A stretch of DNA of 64,000 nucleotides from JAVSMW01 sp032027005 (GTDB taxonomy: Bacteria > Bacillota > Thermincolia > Thermincolales > UBA2595), in NCBI GenBank assembly GCA_032027005.1, contig JAVSMW010000002.1, positions 302,022-366,021 of the forward strand, in the 5' to 3' direction. How positions within the stretch are numbered: the stretch's first letter is position 1; the number at the start of each line of letters is the position of its first letter. The translations under genes were made by a program, and so were the position numbers. Below are positions 16,702 through 26,933 of this stretch, in pieces. The notes under the pieces were generated by a model. That model had not been told where the DNA came from. It was given only the letters and a program-made list of their open reading frames with translations, and ran no database searches.

Positions 16702-18807
16702 ATGGGGTTAAACCTGGATGCTTCACCAGAGGAACTTAAAATTTTCTTGGAAGAAGTGGAAGAACATTTTCAGACCTTGGAGGAAGATTTGGTCCGCCTT
16801 GAGAAAGAAGCGGAATTTAATGAGGATCTGATGCAGGAAATATTCAGGGCATCTCATACTCTAAAAGGTTCCTCCGCTACAATAGGTCATCACCGCATGG
16901 CAAAGCTGACCCATGCGATGGAAAATGTTCTGGACAAGCTTCGCAAAAAGCAGCTGTCTATATCCAGTAATTTAGTGGATGTATTATTCGAGTGTTTGGA
17001 CGGTCTGCGAGTTTTGCGAGATGAAATCATCAATGATGAAGAATTAGAACTGGATCTCGAAAGTATTATTCAAAAGCTTTCATCAATCGAGGCACCTGAA
17101 GAGGGCACAGGCCGGGAGGCTGTTTCACAGGAAACTGCGTCAGGTGCTGTCCCGGCTGCAGCCGAAACAAGGATCTTCATTGATACAAATTGGGATGATA
17201 AAGACACAATCCATAAAGCTGTGGAACGGGGTCTTAAACCCTACCTGATTCAAATCAGATTTGATGTTGAACATGAAATGCTGGCGGTTCGAGCCTTTGT
17301 TACAGTGAGGGCTTTTGAAGAGTTTGGTGAGATTATCAGAACAAATCCGTCAGAGGAAGAAATCGAAAGCGAGCACGTCACTGAAACTCTTGTTTTATTA
17401 ATTATGAGTAATTTGAATCAGGAAGCCATCCACAAACTGGCGGCAGAACTACCCAATATCGCCTCATGTGTTGTCCAGCCTTACCGTGATGAGTCTCTGC
17501 AAGTCTTTGAAATTCAGGCCCCTGATCCGACGGAGGAGAAGACTGAAGTCAAGGAAGCAGAGAAACCAGTGAATAATTCCCCTAAACCAGGCAGTACCGT
17601 TAAGAGCATAAACGTCAAGAAAGCCAACCGCACAGTACGGGTTGATGTAGACCTGCTGGACAGTTTAATGAATCTGGTGGGAGAATTGGTAATTGACAGA
17701 ACCAGACTGTTTCAGATTCTTGGCAATATCGAAGTGAATTATGAGATGGACGAGGTATCTCAGGATCTCGGCCGGACTTCTGTGCATATTGCCAGGGTAA
17801 CCACTCAGCTGCAGGAACAAATCATGAAGGCTAGAATGCTGCCGGTAGAAAATCTATTTAATAAATTTCCCAGAATGGTCAGAGACCTTTCGCAAAAAGC
17901 AAACAAAGAAATCGATTTTGTAATGATCGGTCAGGAGACTGAGCTAGATCGCTCAATCATTGAGGAAATCGGTGATCCTCTGATTCACCTGCTTCGTAAT
18001 GCAGTAGATCATGGGATAGAGTCTTCGGAGGAAAGGGAGGCCAAAGGCAAGAACCGCATCGGTGAGTTGAAATTACAGGCATCACATGAAGAAAACCATA
18101 TCGTAATTACTATTACCGATGATGGCAAGGGGATAGATCCGGAAAGTGTTAAACAAAGCGGTATCAAAAAAGGTCTCATTAATGAAGAACAAGCCAAGAG
18201 AATGACTGACAAAGAAGCTATCAACCTGATATTTATGTCGGGATTGAGCACTGTAAACAAGGTGACAGACGTATCAGGACGTGGCGTGGGGATGGATGTG
18301 GTGCGCACCAATATAGAAAAAATCAACGGTGCTATTGAGATCAATTCTGTTGTTGGTCAGGGTACTGAGTTTAAAATTAAGCTTCCGCTGACTCTGGCTA
18401 TTATAAGGGCTTTACTTGTTTCTATAGATACATCTGTATATGCTATCCCCCTTTCGACAGTCACGGAAACTATTCGGCTGCGGAAAGACCAAATTGAATA
18501 TGTAAATAACCGGGAAGTGATTGTGGTAAGAGGCAAGGTGCTTCCTTTGGTAAGGATGAAAAGAGTTTTTGGCAATTATGCGGATACCCAGGAAGAAGAA
18601 AAACTCTTTATTGTAGTAGTAAATCTGGCCGGGCAGCAAGTGGGCTTCGTGGTGGACTCTCTGGTCGGAGAGCAGGAAATCGTAATCAAGAGCTTGGGGA
18701 AATACATTGGAGATGTTCAGGGGATTTCAGGTGCAACGATTTTGGGAGACGGAAATGTGGCCTTAATTGTTGATGTTTCGACTTTAGTGAAAAAGGCCGC
18801 CTCTTAA
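16702..18807 (+). CDS. cheA: Chemotaxis histidine kinase CheA
   Basis: A 701-residue kinase with all domains. P1 Hpt has the phosphoacceptor His 52 in ASHTLKGSS. A P2-like region (about 150-280) follows. P3 dimerisation starts at VDVDLLDSLMNLVGELV. The P4 ATPase has the N-box HLLRNAVDHGIE, G-box DDGKGID and GRGVGMDVV. P5 CheW-like ends at VDVSTLVKKA. It phosphorylates CheY and CheB downstream. Confidence 0.97.
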   Translation: MGLNLDASPEELKIFLEEVEEHFQTLEEDLVRLEKEAEFNEDLMQEIFRASHTLKGSSATIGHHRMAKLTHAMENVLDKLRKKQLSISSNLVDVLFECLDGLRVLRDEIINDEELELDLESIIQKLSSIEAPEEGTGREAVSQETASGAVPAAAETRIFIDTNWDDKDTIHKAVERGLKPYLIQIRFDVEHEMLAVRAFVTVRAFEEFGEIIRTNPSEEEIESEHVTETLVLLIMSNLNQEAIHKLAAELPNIASCVVQPYRDESLQVFEIQAPDPTEEKTEVKEAEKPVNNSPKPGSTVKSINVKKANRTVRVDVDLLDSLMNLVGELVIDRTRLFQILGNIEVNYEMDEVSQDLGRTSVHIARVTTQLQEQIMKARMLPVENLFNKFPRMVRDLSQKANKEIDFVMIGQETELDRSIIEEIGDPLIHLLRNAVDHGIESSEEREAKGKNRIGELKLQASHEENHIVITITDDGKGIDPESVKQSGIKKGLINEEQAKRMTDKEAINLIFMSGLSTVNKVTDVSGRGVGMDVVRTNIEKINGAIEINSVVGQGTEFKIKLPLTLAIIRALLVSIDTSVYAIPLSTVTETIRLRKDQIEYVNNREVIVVRGKVLPLVRMKRVFGNYADTQEEEKLFIVVVNLAGQQVGFVVDSLVGEQEIVIKSLGKYIGDVQGISGATILGDGNVALIVDVSTLVKKAAS

Positions 18808-18837
18808 AAGTAGAAAATCATTGAAAGGAGTGGCGAA

Positions 18838-19194
18838 ATGCCAAAAGTATTACTTGTTGATGATGCAGCATTCATGAGGATGCGTTGTGCAAAATTGTTG
18901 ACTGAAAACGGTTATTCTGTTGATGAGGCGGAGAATGGGCAGGAAGCTGTGGATAAATATATCGCTATAAAACCAGATTTGGTTTTGATGGATATTACTA
19001 TGCCTGTAATGGATGGCTTAACTGCAGTTGCAGAAATTAAAAAAGTCGACCCCGATGCCAAGATAGTTATGTGCAGTGCCCTGGGGCAGCAGAATACGGT
19101 GATGTCAGCTATTAAAGCCGGAGCTAAAGACTTTATAGTAAAGCCTTACCAGCCCGAAAAAATACTGACAACAATTAAAAGATTTATAGGTTAA
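18838..19194 (+). CDS. cheY: Response regulator CheY
   Basis: A 118-residue single receiver domain with acidic pocket D8-D9, phosphoacceptor D52 (LMDITMP), the conserved Ser of CSALG and the Lys of KPYQP. It carries the flagellar signal from CheA. Ribosome site AAAGGAGTG precedes ATG 18838. Confidence 0.95.
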   Translation: MPKVLLVDDAAFMRMRCAKLLTENGYSVDEAENGQEAVDKYIAIKPDLVLMDITMPVMDGLTAVAEIKKVDPDAKIVMCSALGQQNTVMSAIKAGAKDFIVKPYQPEKILTTIKRFIG

Positions 19195-19224
19195 TCAAAG
19201 TACCGCGTTTCCGGAGGAACAGCC

Positions 19225-20286
19225 ATGTCGAAAAAGATAAAGGTTCTCGTGGTAGATGATTCTGCCTATATGCGAAAAGTCATTTCCAATTTGCTGCAAT
19301 CAGAGGATAATATTACAGTGGTTGACACCGCACGGGACGGCCTGGATGCTTTGGATAAAATCAAGCAATGGAAGCCTGATGTGGTTACTCTCGACGTGGA
19401 GATGCCAAAACTCAACGGTTTGTCAGCCCTAGAACGCATTATGAAAGAATGCCCTACTGCTGTCGTTATGTTAAGCAGTTTGACACAAGAGGGCAGTGAT
19501 ACAACAATAAAAGCTCTGACCGCGGGGGCAGTTGATTTTGTACCCAAGCCGTCGGGGGCAATCTCTTTTGACCTGCACAAGGTCAAAGAAGAATTAGTGA
19601 CTAAAATTAAGGTAGCTGCCAGGGCATCACTAAGAAATCTCCGGACTTCCGGGTCTTCTTTGTACAGTGCCGTCACTCCGGCGGCACCGGTGGTTAAGTC
19701 AGGAGCGGGGCTCCGCATAGCCCCGAAGCAATTGATTGTAATTGGCAGCTCAACGGGTGGACCGAATGCATTACAACAACTGATACCTAGGCTGCCGGCG
19801 AATTTGCCGGCGGCAGTTCTGGTGGTACAGCATATGCCACCGGGGTTTACTGCTTCTTTGGCAAATAGGTTGAATGACAGTTCGCCTTTAGAGGTGTGTG
19901 AAGCCAGTGAAGGCGATATACTGCAAACCGGAAAGGTCTTTATCGCTCCCGGCGGGCAACATTTAGTACTGCTTTCTAAAACGGTTATCGGGCTTAACCA
20001 GAATCCTCCTGTTCACAGTGTAAGACCGGCTGTCGATGTTACCATGGAATCAGCCGTAGATTACTACGGTTCCAGGATGATTGGGGTAATTCTTACAGGC
20101 ATGGGTTATGACGGGTCCAAGGGCATGGCGGCAGTTAAAAAAGCCGGAGGGAGAACGGTGGTTCAAGATGAGGCTACCTGCGTTGTTTATGGGATGCCCA
20201 GAGTTGTTGTGGAAATGGGAAAAGCAGACAAAGTACTGCCGGTCCAAAAGATAGCAGATGAACTAGTTTCTATGTTAAATTATTAA
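19225..20286 (+). CDS. cheB: Protein-glutamate methylesterase CheB
   Basis: A 353-residue protein with an N-terminal receiver (D57 in TLDVEMP) and a C-terminal methylesterase. The catalytic Ser is in IGSSTGGP, His in QHMPPGF and Asp in TGMGYDGS. It removes methyl groups from receptors for adaptation. CheR and CheD are not in this window and must lie elsewhere. Confidence 0.96.
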   Translation: MSKKIKVLVVDDSAYMRKVISNLLQSEDNITVVDTARDGLDALDKIKQWKPDVVTLDVEMPKLNGLSALERIMKECPTAVVMLSSLTQEGSDTTIKALTAGAVDFVPKPSGAISFDLHKVKEELVTKIKVAARASLRNLRTSGSSLYSAVTPAAPVVKSGAGLRIAPKQLIVIGSSTGGPNALQQLIPRLPANLPAAVLVVQHMPPGFTASLANRLNDSSPLEVCEASEGDILQTGKVFIAPGGQHLVLLSKTVIGLNQNPPVHSVRPAVDVTMESAVDYYGSRMIGVILTGMGYDGSKGMAAVKKAGGRTVVQDEATCVVYGMPRVVVEMGKADKVLPVQKIADELVSMLNY

Positions 20287-20303
20287 AGCCCAAACCTGAA
20301 AGG

Positions 20304-20789
20304 ATGAGTAGATTGAAGGCAGATTTTATTAATCCGTTTATTGTTGCGACAACAGAAGTCTTGAGCCAGGAGTTGGGTAAGGATTTAAAAATAGACAAGG
20401 GCCCCTTGGCTCTCCAGGAATCATATTATACCTCAGGGGATATTACAGTAATGATCGGGGTGACAGGTACAGTACAGGGGTTGGTCATGTTCGGTCTGGC
20501 GGAGCGGACCGCAAAAAATATCGTTTCCGGGATGCTGGGTCAACCCGTTCCGGTAATGGACTCAATGGTGGAATCAGCAATTGCTGAAATGGGAAATGTA
20601 ATCACCGGTATTGCCAGCAGGGAATTGGAAAAGGCCGGGTATCCATGTACTTTGGCGCCCCCGACAGTGATTACGGGGCGCGGAGTAATGATTTCTACCA
20701 TAAATATTAAGCGCTTGCAAATTCCCTTATTGACGAAATATGGGGATCTTGAGATTAGTGTTGCTTTGAGAGAAATCAGACTTCGTTAA
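20304..20789 (+). CDS. cheX: CheX-type CheY-P phosphatase
   Basis: A 161-residue CheC/CheX-family protein with a single E...N active-site helix (ESAIAEMGNVITGIA), the arrangement of CheX, which dephosphorylates CheY. Last gene of the operon; a terminator follows. Confidence 0.9.
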   Translation: MSRLKADFINPFIVATTEVLSQELGKDLKIDKGPLALQESYYTSGDITVMIGVTGTVQGLVMFGLAERTAKNIVSGMLGQPVPVMDSMVESAIAEMGNVITGIASRELEKAGYPCTLAPPTVITGRGVMISTINIKRLQIPLLTKYGDLEISVALREIRLR

Positions 20790-20828
20790 TATTTTTCGTG
20801 GCAGAAATATTATGAGGCATTGCATGTA

Positions 20829-20858
20829 AAAGGGAGAGCGGTTTGCCGTTCTCCCTTC
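20829..20858 (+). terminator. Terminator of the che operon
   Basis: AAGGGAGAGCGG / CCGTTCTCCCTT stem, then CTT. The interval 20790-21085 has this hairpin, the one at 20992 and no gene I can support. Confidence 0.65.
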
Positions 20859-20991
20859 TTGAATTTAGCTTTATTTTGCTTTAATAAAAAGCGGTAAGTT
20901 GACCCCCCGACGGGGGCAAGGATTTTAATTAGAAAGAAGGCTTGGAGCCGCGCTCACTCGTTAATATAACTTAAAGCTTATAAAAAATAAT

Positions 20992-21033
20992 GGCTTGCCT
21001 TGTTAGAATTATAAAGGCAGGCCATTTTTTTAT
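20992..21033. terminator. Second hairpin between che operon and the L,D-transpeptidase
   Basis: GGCTTGCCTT / AAGGCAGGCC arms followed by ATTTTTTT on the plus strand. It may also serve the convergent minus-strand gene. Confidence 0.6.
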
Positions 21034-21085
21034 TTAAGTTAAACAAATGAAATTGTAAAAGAAAAAGTTTAGCCGCGGAGTTTCC

Positions 21086-21631
21086 TTACCGGGGAATCCT
21101 CAATTCCTGCCCTACTTGCAGGCTGTTTGGGTCGGCAATATTGTTGTAAGCTGCCACTTGGTCAACGGTCAGACCGTACTGAATGGCAATCTGCCAGAGG
21201 GTGTCGCCGGGCTGAACCACATAAATGATATATCCTTCACCTGTCCCCGGAGAGACAGGGCCGGGCGAACCGGGGTTAATTACAACTGTAGTGCCAATAG
21301 AAACCTGACTGAAAAGATTCTCAATATCGTGGTTATACATTCGGATACACCCATTAGACACCGCTTGACCGATGGAATCAGGCTGAAAGGTACCGTGAAT
21401 CCCATAGGGCCCGTTAGGAATATCCAACCCCATCCACCTTGTCCCGAGAACCCCGCCGGGGTTCACAACCTTGTTTATTACATGGTAAGTACCTGAGGGG
21501 GTGGGGGTGGCCGGTTTGCCAACAGCGATAGGGTATGCTTTAATGTCTCGCTGTCCTTTAAGAAAATGCAGCTGGCGGTCACTGGTAAACACCTGGATTT
21601 GAATTTGCGAATAGGTTTTTTCGTCTTGCAT
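21086..21631 (-). CDS. L,D-transpeptidase (YkuD) with C-terminal LysM
   Basis: A 181-residue enzyme. The YkuD catalytic domain (about residues 8-117) has the HGT ... SNGCIRM motif with catalytic Cys in NGCIRM. A LysM domain (about 133-180) follows. It would form 3-3 peptidoglycan crosslinks. There is no signal peptide, as in Bacillus YkuD, which is found in spores. LysM order is reversed compared with YkuD (there N-terminal). GGAGATTT upstream of the ATG. Confidence 0.9.
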   Translation of the reverse strand: MQDEKTYSQIQIQVFTSDRQLHFLKGQRDIKAYPIAVGKPATPTPSGTYHVINKVVNPGGVLGTRWMGLDIPNGPYGIHGTFQPDSIGQAVSNGCIRMYNHDIENLFSQVSIGTTVVINPGSPGPVSPGTGEGYIIYVVQPGDTLWQIAIQYGLTVDQVAAYNNIADPNSLQVGQELRIPR

Positions 21632-21734
21632 TAGAAATCTCCTTTTTTACATGATATGCACTAAGTGAAGAATTCGTATAACGGATGGTAAAAAAGGGCA
21701 AAATATTGTCTGATTGAGTAAAACGGAGGGAAAT

Positions 21735-22574
21735 ATGGGAAATAAGGTGCAGGGAACACTTCTGATAGTCGGTGGAGCTGAAGATAAAAAAGGTAAATGT
21801 GAAATACTTAGTAAGTTTGTTGAGTTATCCGGTGGTAAAAATTCCATAATATTAGTGATCACTACGGCCACTGAGGATTCTGCCAGGGCCGGGCAGGAGT
21901 ATGCCCGGATATTTAAAGGGCTGAAAGCTGGACAAATCGAGGTCCTGGACCTGGATTCCCGCCAAAAAGCCAATCAGCCATATATTGAAAAATTGCTGGA
22001 AAAATCAACAGGCATTTTCTTTACGGGCGGCGATCAACTCAGAATAACTGCAATGCTGGGCGGAACGATAGCAAATCAAGGCTTGCGCCAAGCATATCTT
22101 CAAGGGACGGTCATTGCCGGTACAAGTGCCGGGGCTTCAGTAATGACAAATACCATGATTGCGGAAGGTGACAGTGAAGAAGCACCTAAGCTCAATACGA
22201 TAAAGCTGGCACCAGGGCTGGGGTTACTGGAGGATGTGGTGGTGGACCAGCATTTTGCCCAAAGGGGCAGGATTGGGCGCCTGTTATCAGCTATTGCGTA
22301 TAACCCTTACATATTGGGAATGGGAATTGATGAGGACACAGCTGTTGTTGTTTACCCTGATGCCACATTGGAAGTAATAGGTTCACAGACCGTAACTTTC
22401 ATCGATGGCAGACAAATTACTTATTCCAATGTTTCCGAACTTTCGCCAGACCAGGCTTTAGCCATAGAAAAAGTGATTATTCATGTTTTGCCTAAAGGAT
22501 ATAGGTTTGATTTAACTATCAGAAAGCCTTCGCAAGGGGAAACTCGGAAAGGGGATACCAATGAAAATCGTTGA
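21735..22574 (+). CDS. cphB: Cyanophycinase
   Basis: Serine-type exopeptidase that cuts cyanophycin to beta-Asp-Arg dipeptides. The 279-residue protein has the nucleophile motif GTSAGAS and the glutamine-amidotransferase-like fold starting LLIVGGAEDK. ATG 21735 follows CGGAGGG by 6 bases; an in-frame TTG 21 bases upstream lacks one. It overlaps cphA by 14 bases, so the polymer-making and -degrading genes are one unit. Confidence 0.95.
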   Translation: MGNKVQGTLLIVGGAEDKKGKCEILSKFVELSGGKNSIILVITTATEDSARAGQEYARIFKGLKAGQIEVLDLDSRQKANQPYIEKLLEKSTGIFFTGGDQLRITAMLGGTIANQGLRQAYLQGTVIAGTSAGASVMTNTMIAEGDSEEAPKLNTIKLAPGLGLLEDVVVDQHFAQRGRIGRLLSAIAYNPYILGMGIDEDTAVVVYPDATLEVIGSQTVTFIDGRQITYSNVSELSPDQALAIEKVIIHVLPKGYRFDLTIRKPSQGETRKGDTNENR

Positions 22575-25221
22575 AATTAGACCTATCGAAGGAGCCAACA
22601 TTTACTGTCACAAGCCGGTCATCGAAGCAACTTTGGATCTCGGAGATTATGCTGAAGTTTCTACTGCATCGATTCCTGGTTTTTGTGACAGTCTGATAGG
22701 CTGCCTCCCATCTCTAAGGGAACATTATTGTTCCAGAGGCGAACCGGGCGGTTTCATCGAAAGGCTAGCCGAGGGCACTTATCTGGGCCATGTCGTGGAA
22801 CATGTAGCTCTCGAGCTGCAGCACCTGGCTGGCATGGATGTGTTTTACGGTAAAACGATAAGTACTGATGTTCCGGGAGTTTACAAGGTCATTACAGAAT
22901 ATGATTCAAAAGAGGGCGGAGTTCAGGCCCTGCGAAGTGCCTTGGAAATTGTGGCGGCCCTGCTGGAAAATCGTCAGGCTGATATACAGAAAGAATTAAG
23001 CAGAATCCGGGAGATAGGTGCCAGATATAACTTAGGACCAAGTACTGCAGCTATTGCCCGGGAAGCCCAAAAGAGGGGCATTCCTGTAATGAGACTCGGC
23101 GAGGGCAGCATTCTGCAGCTGGGATATGGGAAATACCACCAAAAGGTTGAGGCTACTATCACTGGACGAACCAAATGTATTGGTGTTGATATCGCCGGAG
23201 ATAAAGTATTGGTCAAGCAACTTTTGGCCGAATCGGGAATTCCGGTGCCTTGGGGCGGTATTGCCAGGACTGAGCAGGAGGCTTTGGAAATTGCAGCCCA
23301 AATAGGTGAAGCCGTTGTGGTTAAACCTTACGACGGCAATCAGGGTAAAGGTGTCTCTTTAAATCTGACCAACACCCGGGAGGTCAGCCGGGCCATGGAA
23401 ATGGCCCTGGCTTTAAGTCCCAAAGCCATTATTGAGAAATACATTAAAGGAAAGCATTACCGGGTGACAGTTGTTGGTGACCGGGTAGTGGCAGCATCGG
23501 AACGAATCCCGGCTTTTGTAGTGGGTGACGACTACAGTTCGATAGTGCAGCTGGTTGAAATAGTGAACCAGGACCCTTTGCGGGGCGGAGAGCATGAGAA
23601 GCCCTTGACCAAAATTACTATTGATTCCATTGTGCTGCTGGTACTGGCAAAACAGGGTTTGACCCCTGAATCGGTGCCTGCCAAAGGTGAAATCATTTAT
23701 CTGCGCGAAAATGCCAATCTTAGTACCGGGGGAATTGCGGTTGATGTAACAGGGAGAATACATCCCGAGACCATTCAACTGGTTTTAAGGGCTGTACGGC
23801 TGGTAGGGCTTGATGTGGCGGGGGTAGACCTTGTAGCTGTTGATCCAGGTAAGCCACTGGATTATGAAAACGGAGCTATAATCGAAATAAATGCTGCTCC
23901 GGGCATCAGAATGCATCATTACCCGGCCAAGGGGAAAGCCAGAAATGTAGCCGGGGCAATAGTGGATATGCTTTTTCCACCGGGTTCCAAATCACGGATT
24001 CCCATTGTGGCAGTTACCGGAACTAACGGCAAGACGACAGTGACCAGAATTATCAGCCATATCCTGCAGGGTACGGGCTGCACAGTAGGTGCTACCACAA
24101 CAGACGGGATTTATATTAATGGGCACAAAATAGTGCAAGGTGACACGGCTGGGCCGCGCAGTGCTCAGGTTATATTACGGGATCCCACTGTAGAAGTGGC
24201 GGTGCTGGAAACCGCCCGGGGTGGCATTATCAAATCAGGATTGGGATTTGATTATAGCAATGTGGGGATTATTACCAATATCAGCAATGACCACTTGGGC
24301 TTGGATGGTATTGATACCCAGGAAGACATGGCTTATGTCAAATCTGTAGTAGCTGAAGCAGTGCATAGAAATGGTTATACAGTTCTAAATGCTGATGATA
24401 TGTATACTGCTATTATTGCGGAACGGGTGAGATCCGGGATAATCTATTTCAGTATGGCTTCTGACAACGTTATTGTACGCCGGCATTTAGGGATCGGAGA
24501 AACTGCCGTTTTTGTCAAAAATGGAGCTATCGTTGTGGCTAAGGGCACTAAAATACAAAAGGTCCTGCCGGTGAAGCATGTGCCGTGTACTATTGGCGGA
24601 GCTGCCCAGCATAATGTGCTAAATGTACTGGCCGCTGTAGCCGGGTGTGTCGCCTTGGGAACAGAAATGGAATACATCAGGGAAGGGTTAATGGGTTTTG
24701 CCGCGGACGCTTATTCTAACCCGGGCAGGTTTAATATTTTTGAATTAAAGGGCTGCAGGGTGGTTTTAGATTATGGTCATAATGAGGAAGGTTATAAAAA
24801 TATCCTGCAGACAATAAAAAAGCTAAAACCTAAGCGGATTGTGGGTGTTGTCGGAATGCCGGGTGACCGCAAAAACAAAGATATAGAACTGGTCGGCGGG
24901 ATTGCGGCCAGCTATTGCGACGAGCTTATCATTAAAGAAGACAGCGATTTGCGGGGACGGGCGGCCGGAGAAGCAGCTGCTCTGATTCGCAAAGCAGCCC
25001 TAGAGAGTGGCTTTCAGGAAGCAAAAATAAGAGTCATCCCTTCGGAGGCCGCCGCCCTGCAGGCTGCCATGGGTTCAGCCCGCGAAGGAGACATCATTGT
25101 TATTTTTTATGAGAAACTGGAGCCGCTATTGACTTTACTGCGGGCTGCCTGCCAAGCTGTAGACGAAGTTGAAGCAATGACAAATAAAAACAGTGATAAG
25201 ATCTGTGCGTACATCAGTTAG
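22561..25221 (+). CDS. cphA: Cyanophycin synthetase
   Basis: An 886-residue enzyme that joins Asp and Arg into the nitrogen and carbon reserve cyanophycin. An N-terminal domain is followed by an ATP-grasp half (about 210-475; VVKPYDGNQGKGV) and a Mur-ligase-like half with the P-loop VAVTGTNGKTTVTR (about residue 483 on). All three parts are intact. No argininosuccinate genes are adjacent. The presence in a spore former fits nitrogen storage. Confidence 0.97.
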   Translation: MKIVEIRPIEGANIYCHKPVIEATLDLGDYAEVSTASIPGFCDSLIGCLPSLREHYCSRGEPGGFIERLAEGTYLGHVVEHVALELQHLAGMDVFYGKTISTDVPGVYKVITEYDSKEGGVQALRSALEIVAALLENRQADIQKELSRIREIGARYNLGPSTAAIAREAQKRGIPVMRLGEGSILQLGYGKYHQKVEATITGRTKCIGVDIAGDKVLVKQLLAESGIPVPWGGIARTEQEALEIAAQIGEAVVVKPYDGNQGKGVSLNLTNTREVSRAMEMALALSPKAIIEKYIKGKHYRVTVVGDRVVAASERIPAFVVGDDYSSIVQLVEIVNQDPLRGGEHEKPLTKITIDSIVLLVLAKQGLTPESVPAKGEIIYLRENANLSTGGIAVDVTGRIHPETIQLVLRAVRLVGLDVAGVDLVAVDPGKPLDYENGAIIEINAAPGIRMHHYPAKGKARNVAGAIVDMLFPPGSKSRIPIVAVTGTNGKTTVTRIISHILQGTGCTVGATTTDGIYINGHKIVQGDTAGPRSAQVILRDPTVEVAVLETARGGIIKSGLGFDYSNVGIITNISNDHLGLDGIDTQEDMAYVKSVVAEAVHRNGYTVLNADDMYTAIIAERVRSGIIYFSMASDNVIVRRHLGIGETAVFVKNGAIVVAKGTKIQKVLPVKHVPCTIGGAAQHNVLNVLAAVAGCVALGTEMEYIREGLMGFAADAYSNPGRFNIFELKGCRVVLDYGHNEEGYKNILQTIKKLKPKRIVGVVGMPGDRKNKDIELVGGIAASYCDELIIKEDSDLRGRAAGEAAALIRKAALESGFQEAKIRVIPSEAAALQAAMGSAREGDIIVIFYEKLEPLLTLLRAACQAVDEVEAMTNKNSDKICAYIS

Positions 25222-25301
25222 CCTGAAATTTAAATAAAATTGGAAGCTGGGAGGAATTTCCCCGTGTGACAGCAAAAACTTAATAGTGAGGGGGAGTTCG
25301 A

Positions 25302-26192
25302 TTGGACCACTGTGAGTTGAAGGCCCGGGCCAAAATAAACCTTACCTTGGATGTGCTGCACAAAAGGCCTGATGGCTATCATGAAGTTGAAATGATTATG
25401 CAGACTATTGATTTGTCTGATTCAGTGAGCTTAGAAGCGGTCCCGCAAAATATCTTTGTGACAACTGACCATCCTCTGCTGGTTGCAGGGGAATCAAATA
25501 TCGCCTATAAGGCTGCTCGCTTAATCAAGGAAAAATTCGATGTCAGAACCGGTGTCAGGATTCATATCACAAAAAGAATTCCCGTTGCGGCCGGGCTGGC
25601 AGGAGGATCTACCGATGCGGCTGCAGTATTATTGGGATTGAACAGACTATGGGGGTTGGGCCTGACCTTAGAAACCCTGGCCGAACTGGGAGGGCAGATA
25701 GGGTCTGATGTGCCCTTTTGTGTGCTCGGAGGTACTGCCTTAGCCAGGGGCAGGGGAGAGCTGCTTACCACCCTGCCCGAACTTCCTGAAATGTGGCTGG
25801 TCCTGGTTAAGCCTGCGATTGAAGTTTCTACGGCAGAGGTATATAAAAATTTTAATCAGGCAAAAGTTAAACAGCGCCCTGATACGACAGCAGTTGTCCG
25901 GGCAGTTTGGGACGGGGACGCTGCAAGAATACGGAACAGCCTGGTAAATGTCCTGGAATCAGTCACGCTGTCCATGTATCCTGAAGTTTCCCGGATTAAG
26001 GAGGTCATGTCAGCTGTGGGCATATCCTCTGTTTTAATGTCCGGCAGCGGTCCGACTGTTTTTGGCATAGTTGAAAACCGGGATGTCGCTGAGGGCTGCG
26101 CCAAAGCTCTGGAGCAGAGGCTGCCAGGGATGTTTATCACGGTAACTAAGACATCACCTGCCGGCCGGCAGGAATCCGCTGGCAGGAAGTAG
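25302..26192 (+). CDS. ispE: 4-diphosphocytidyl-2-C-methyl-D-erythritol kinase
   Basis: GHMP kinase of the MEP isoprenoid pathway; phosphorylates CDP-ME. 296 residues, with the ATP loop PVAAGLAGGSTDAAAVL and the C-terminal SGSGPTVFG. The start is TTG 25302 after GGGGGAG. In Bacillus ispE also lies near spoVG-glmU; here a GntR regulator and nucleotidyltransferase follow. Confidence 0.96.
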   Translation: MDHCELKARAKINLTLDVLHKRPDGYHEVEMIMQTIDLSDSVSLEAVPQNIFVTTDHPLLVAGESNIAYKAARLIKEKFDVRTGVRIHITKRIPVAAGLAGGSTDAAAVLLGLNRLWGLGLTLETLAELGGQIGSDVPFCVLGGTALARGRGELLTTLPELPEMWLVLVKPAIEVSTAEVYKNFNQAKVKQRPDTTAVVRAVWDGDAARIRNSLVNVLESVTLSMYPEVSRIKEVMSAVGISSVLMSGSGPTVFGIVENRDVAEGCAKALEQRLPGMFITVTKTSPAGRQESAGRK

Positions 26193-26228
26193 AATTAATA
26201 AGGATCAGCTAGCGAAAGGAAGATATCG

Positions 26229-26918
26229 ATGGAGAGACGATTGGTACCGGTGACTTTGGATAATTACAAACCCTTGCGTGAGATAGTTTTTGAAACCCTA
26301 AGAGAAGCCATCATTAATGCCGTTCTGAAACCAGGTGAAAGATTGATGGAAATTCAACTTGCTGAAGAGATGGGAGTCAGCCGCACGCCCGTCAGGGAGG
26401 CTATCCGTAAACTTGAGTTAGAAGGATTTGTGGTCATGGTTCCCCGCAAAGGAGCCTATGTAGCCGGCATTTCGATGAAAGATATCGCCGATGTTTTTGA
26501 GATTCGCGCAGCCATGGAAGGCTTGGCCGCAGGCTTGGCTGCGGAGCGGATTACCGAGGAAGAATTGGAGCAGTTAGAAAGAATATTAGTTAAAATTGGT
26601 GAATGTGTACAAAACAAAGACCTGGAAAAACTGATTGAAGTTGATACTGAATTTCACGATACTCTTTATAAGGCCTGCCGTAATGAACGTCTAGTTCAGA
26701 TAGTCAGCAATCTCAGGGAACAGATCCAGCGGGCCAGAACAGCGTCATTGTCTACGCCGGGCCGATCCAAGTACGCTCTGGAAGAACATAAAAAGATAGT
26801 CGAAGCAGTTTCGGAAAGAAATGTTGAACTGGCGCAGATGTTGGCCAGAGACCATATTGAAAATGCTGAGAATGCAATGCTGGACGTACTAAATAATAAA
26901 GAAACGGAAAGTAAGTAA
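26229..26918 (+). CDS. GntR-family transcriptional regulator (FadR/FCD subfamily)
   Basis: A 229-residue DNA-binding protein. An N-terminal winged helix (SRTPVREAIRKLELEGFV) is followed by an all-helical FCD ligand domain with metal-binding His/Asp (EVDTEFHDTLYKA, NAENAM region). The effector is unknown. It lies between ispE and a nucleotidyltransferase gene and may control the latter. Confidence 0.9.
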   Translation: MERRLVPVTLDNYKPLREIVFETLREAIINAVLKPGERLMEIQLAEEMGVSRTPVREAIRKLELEGFVVMVPRKGAYVAGISMKDIADVFEIRAAMEGLAAGLAAERITEEELEQLERILVKIGECVQNKDLEKLIEVDTEFHDTLYKACRNERLVQIVSNLREQIQRARTASLSTPGRSKYALEEHKKIVEAVSERNVELAQMLARDHIENAENAMLDVLNNKETESK

Positions 26919-26933
26919 AAGGGGTACATTCTA

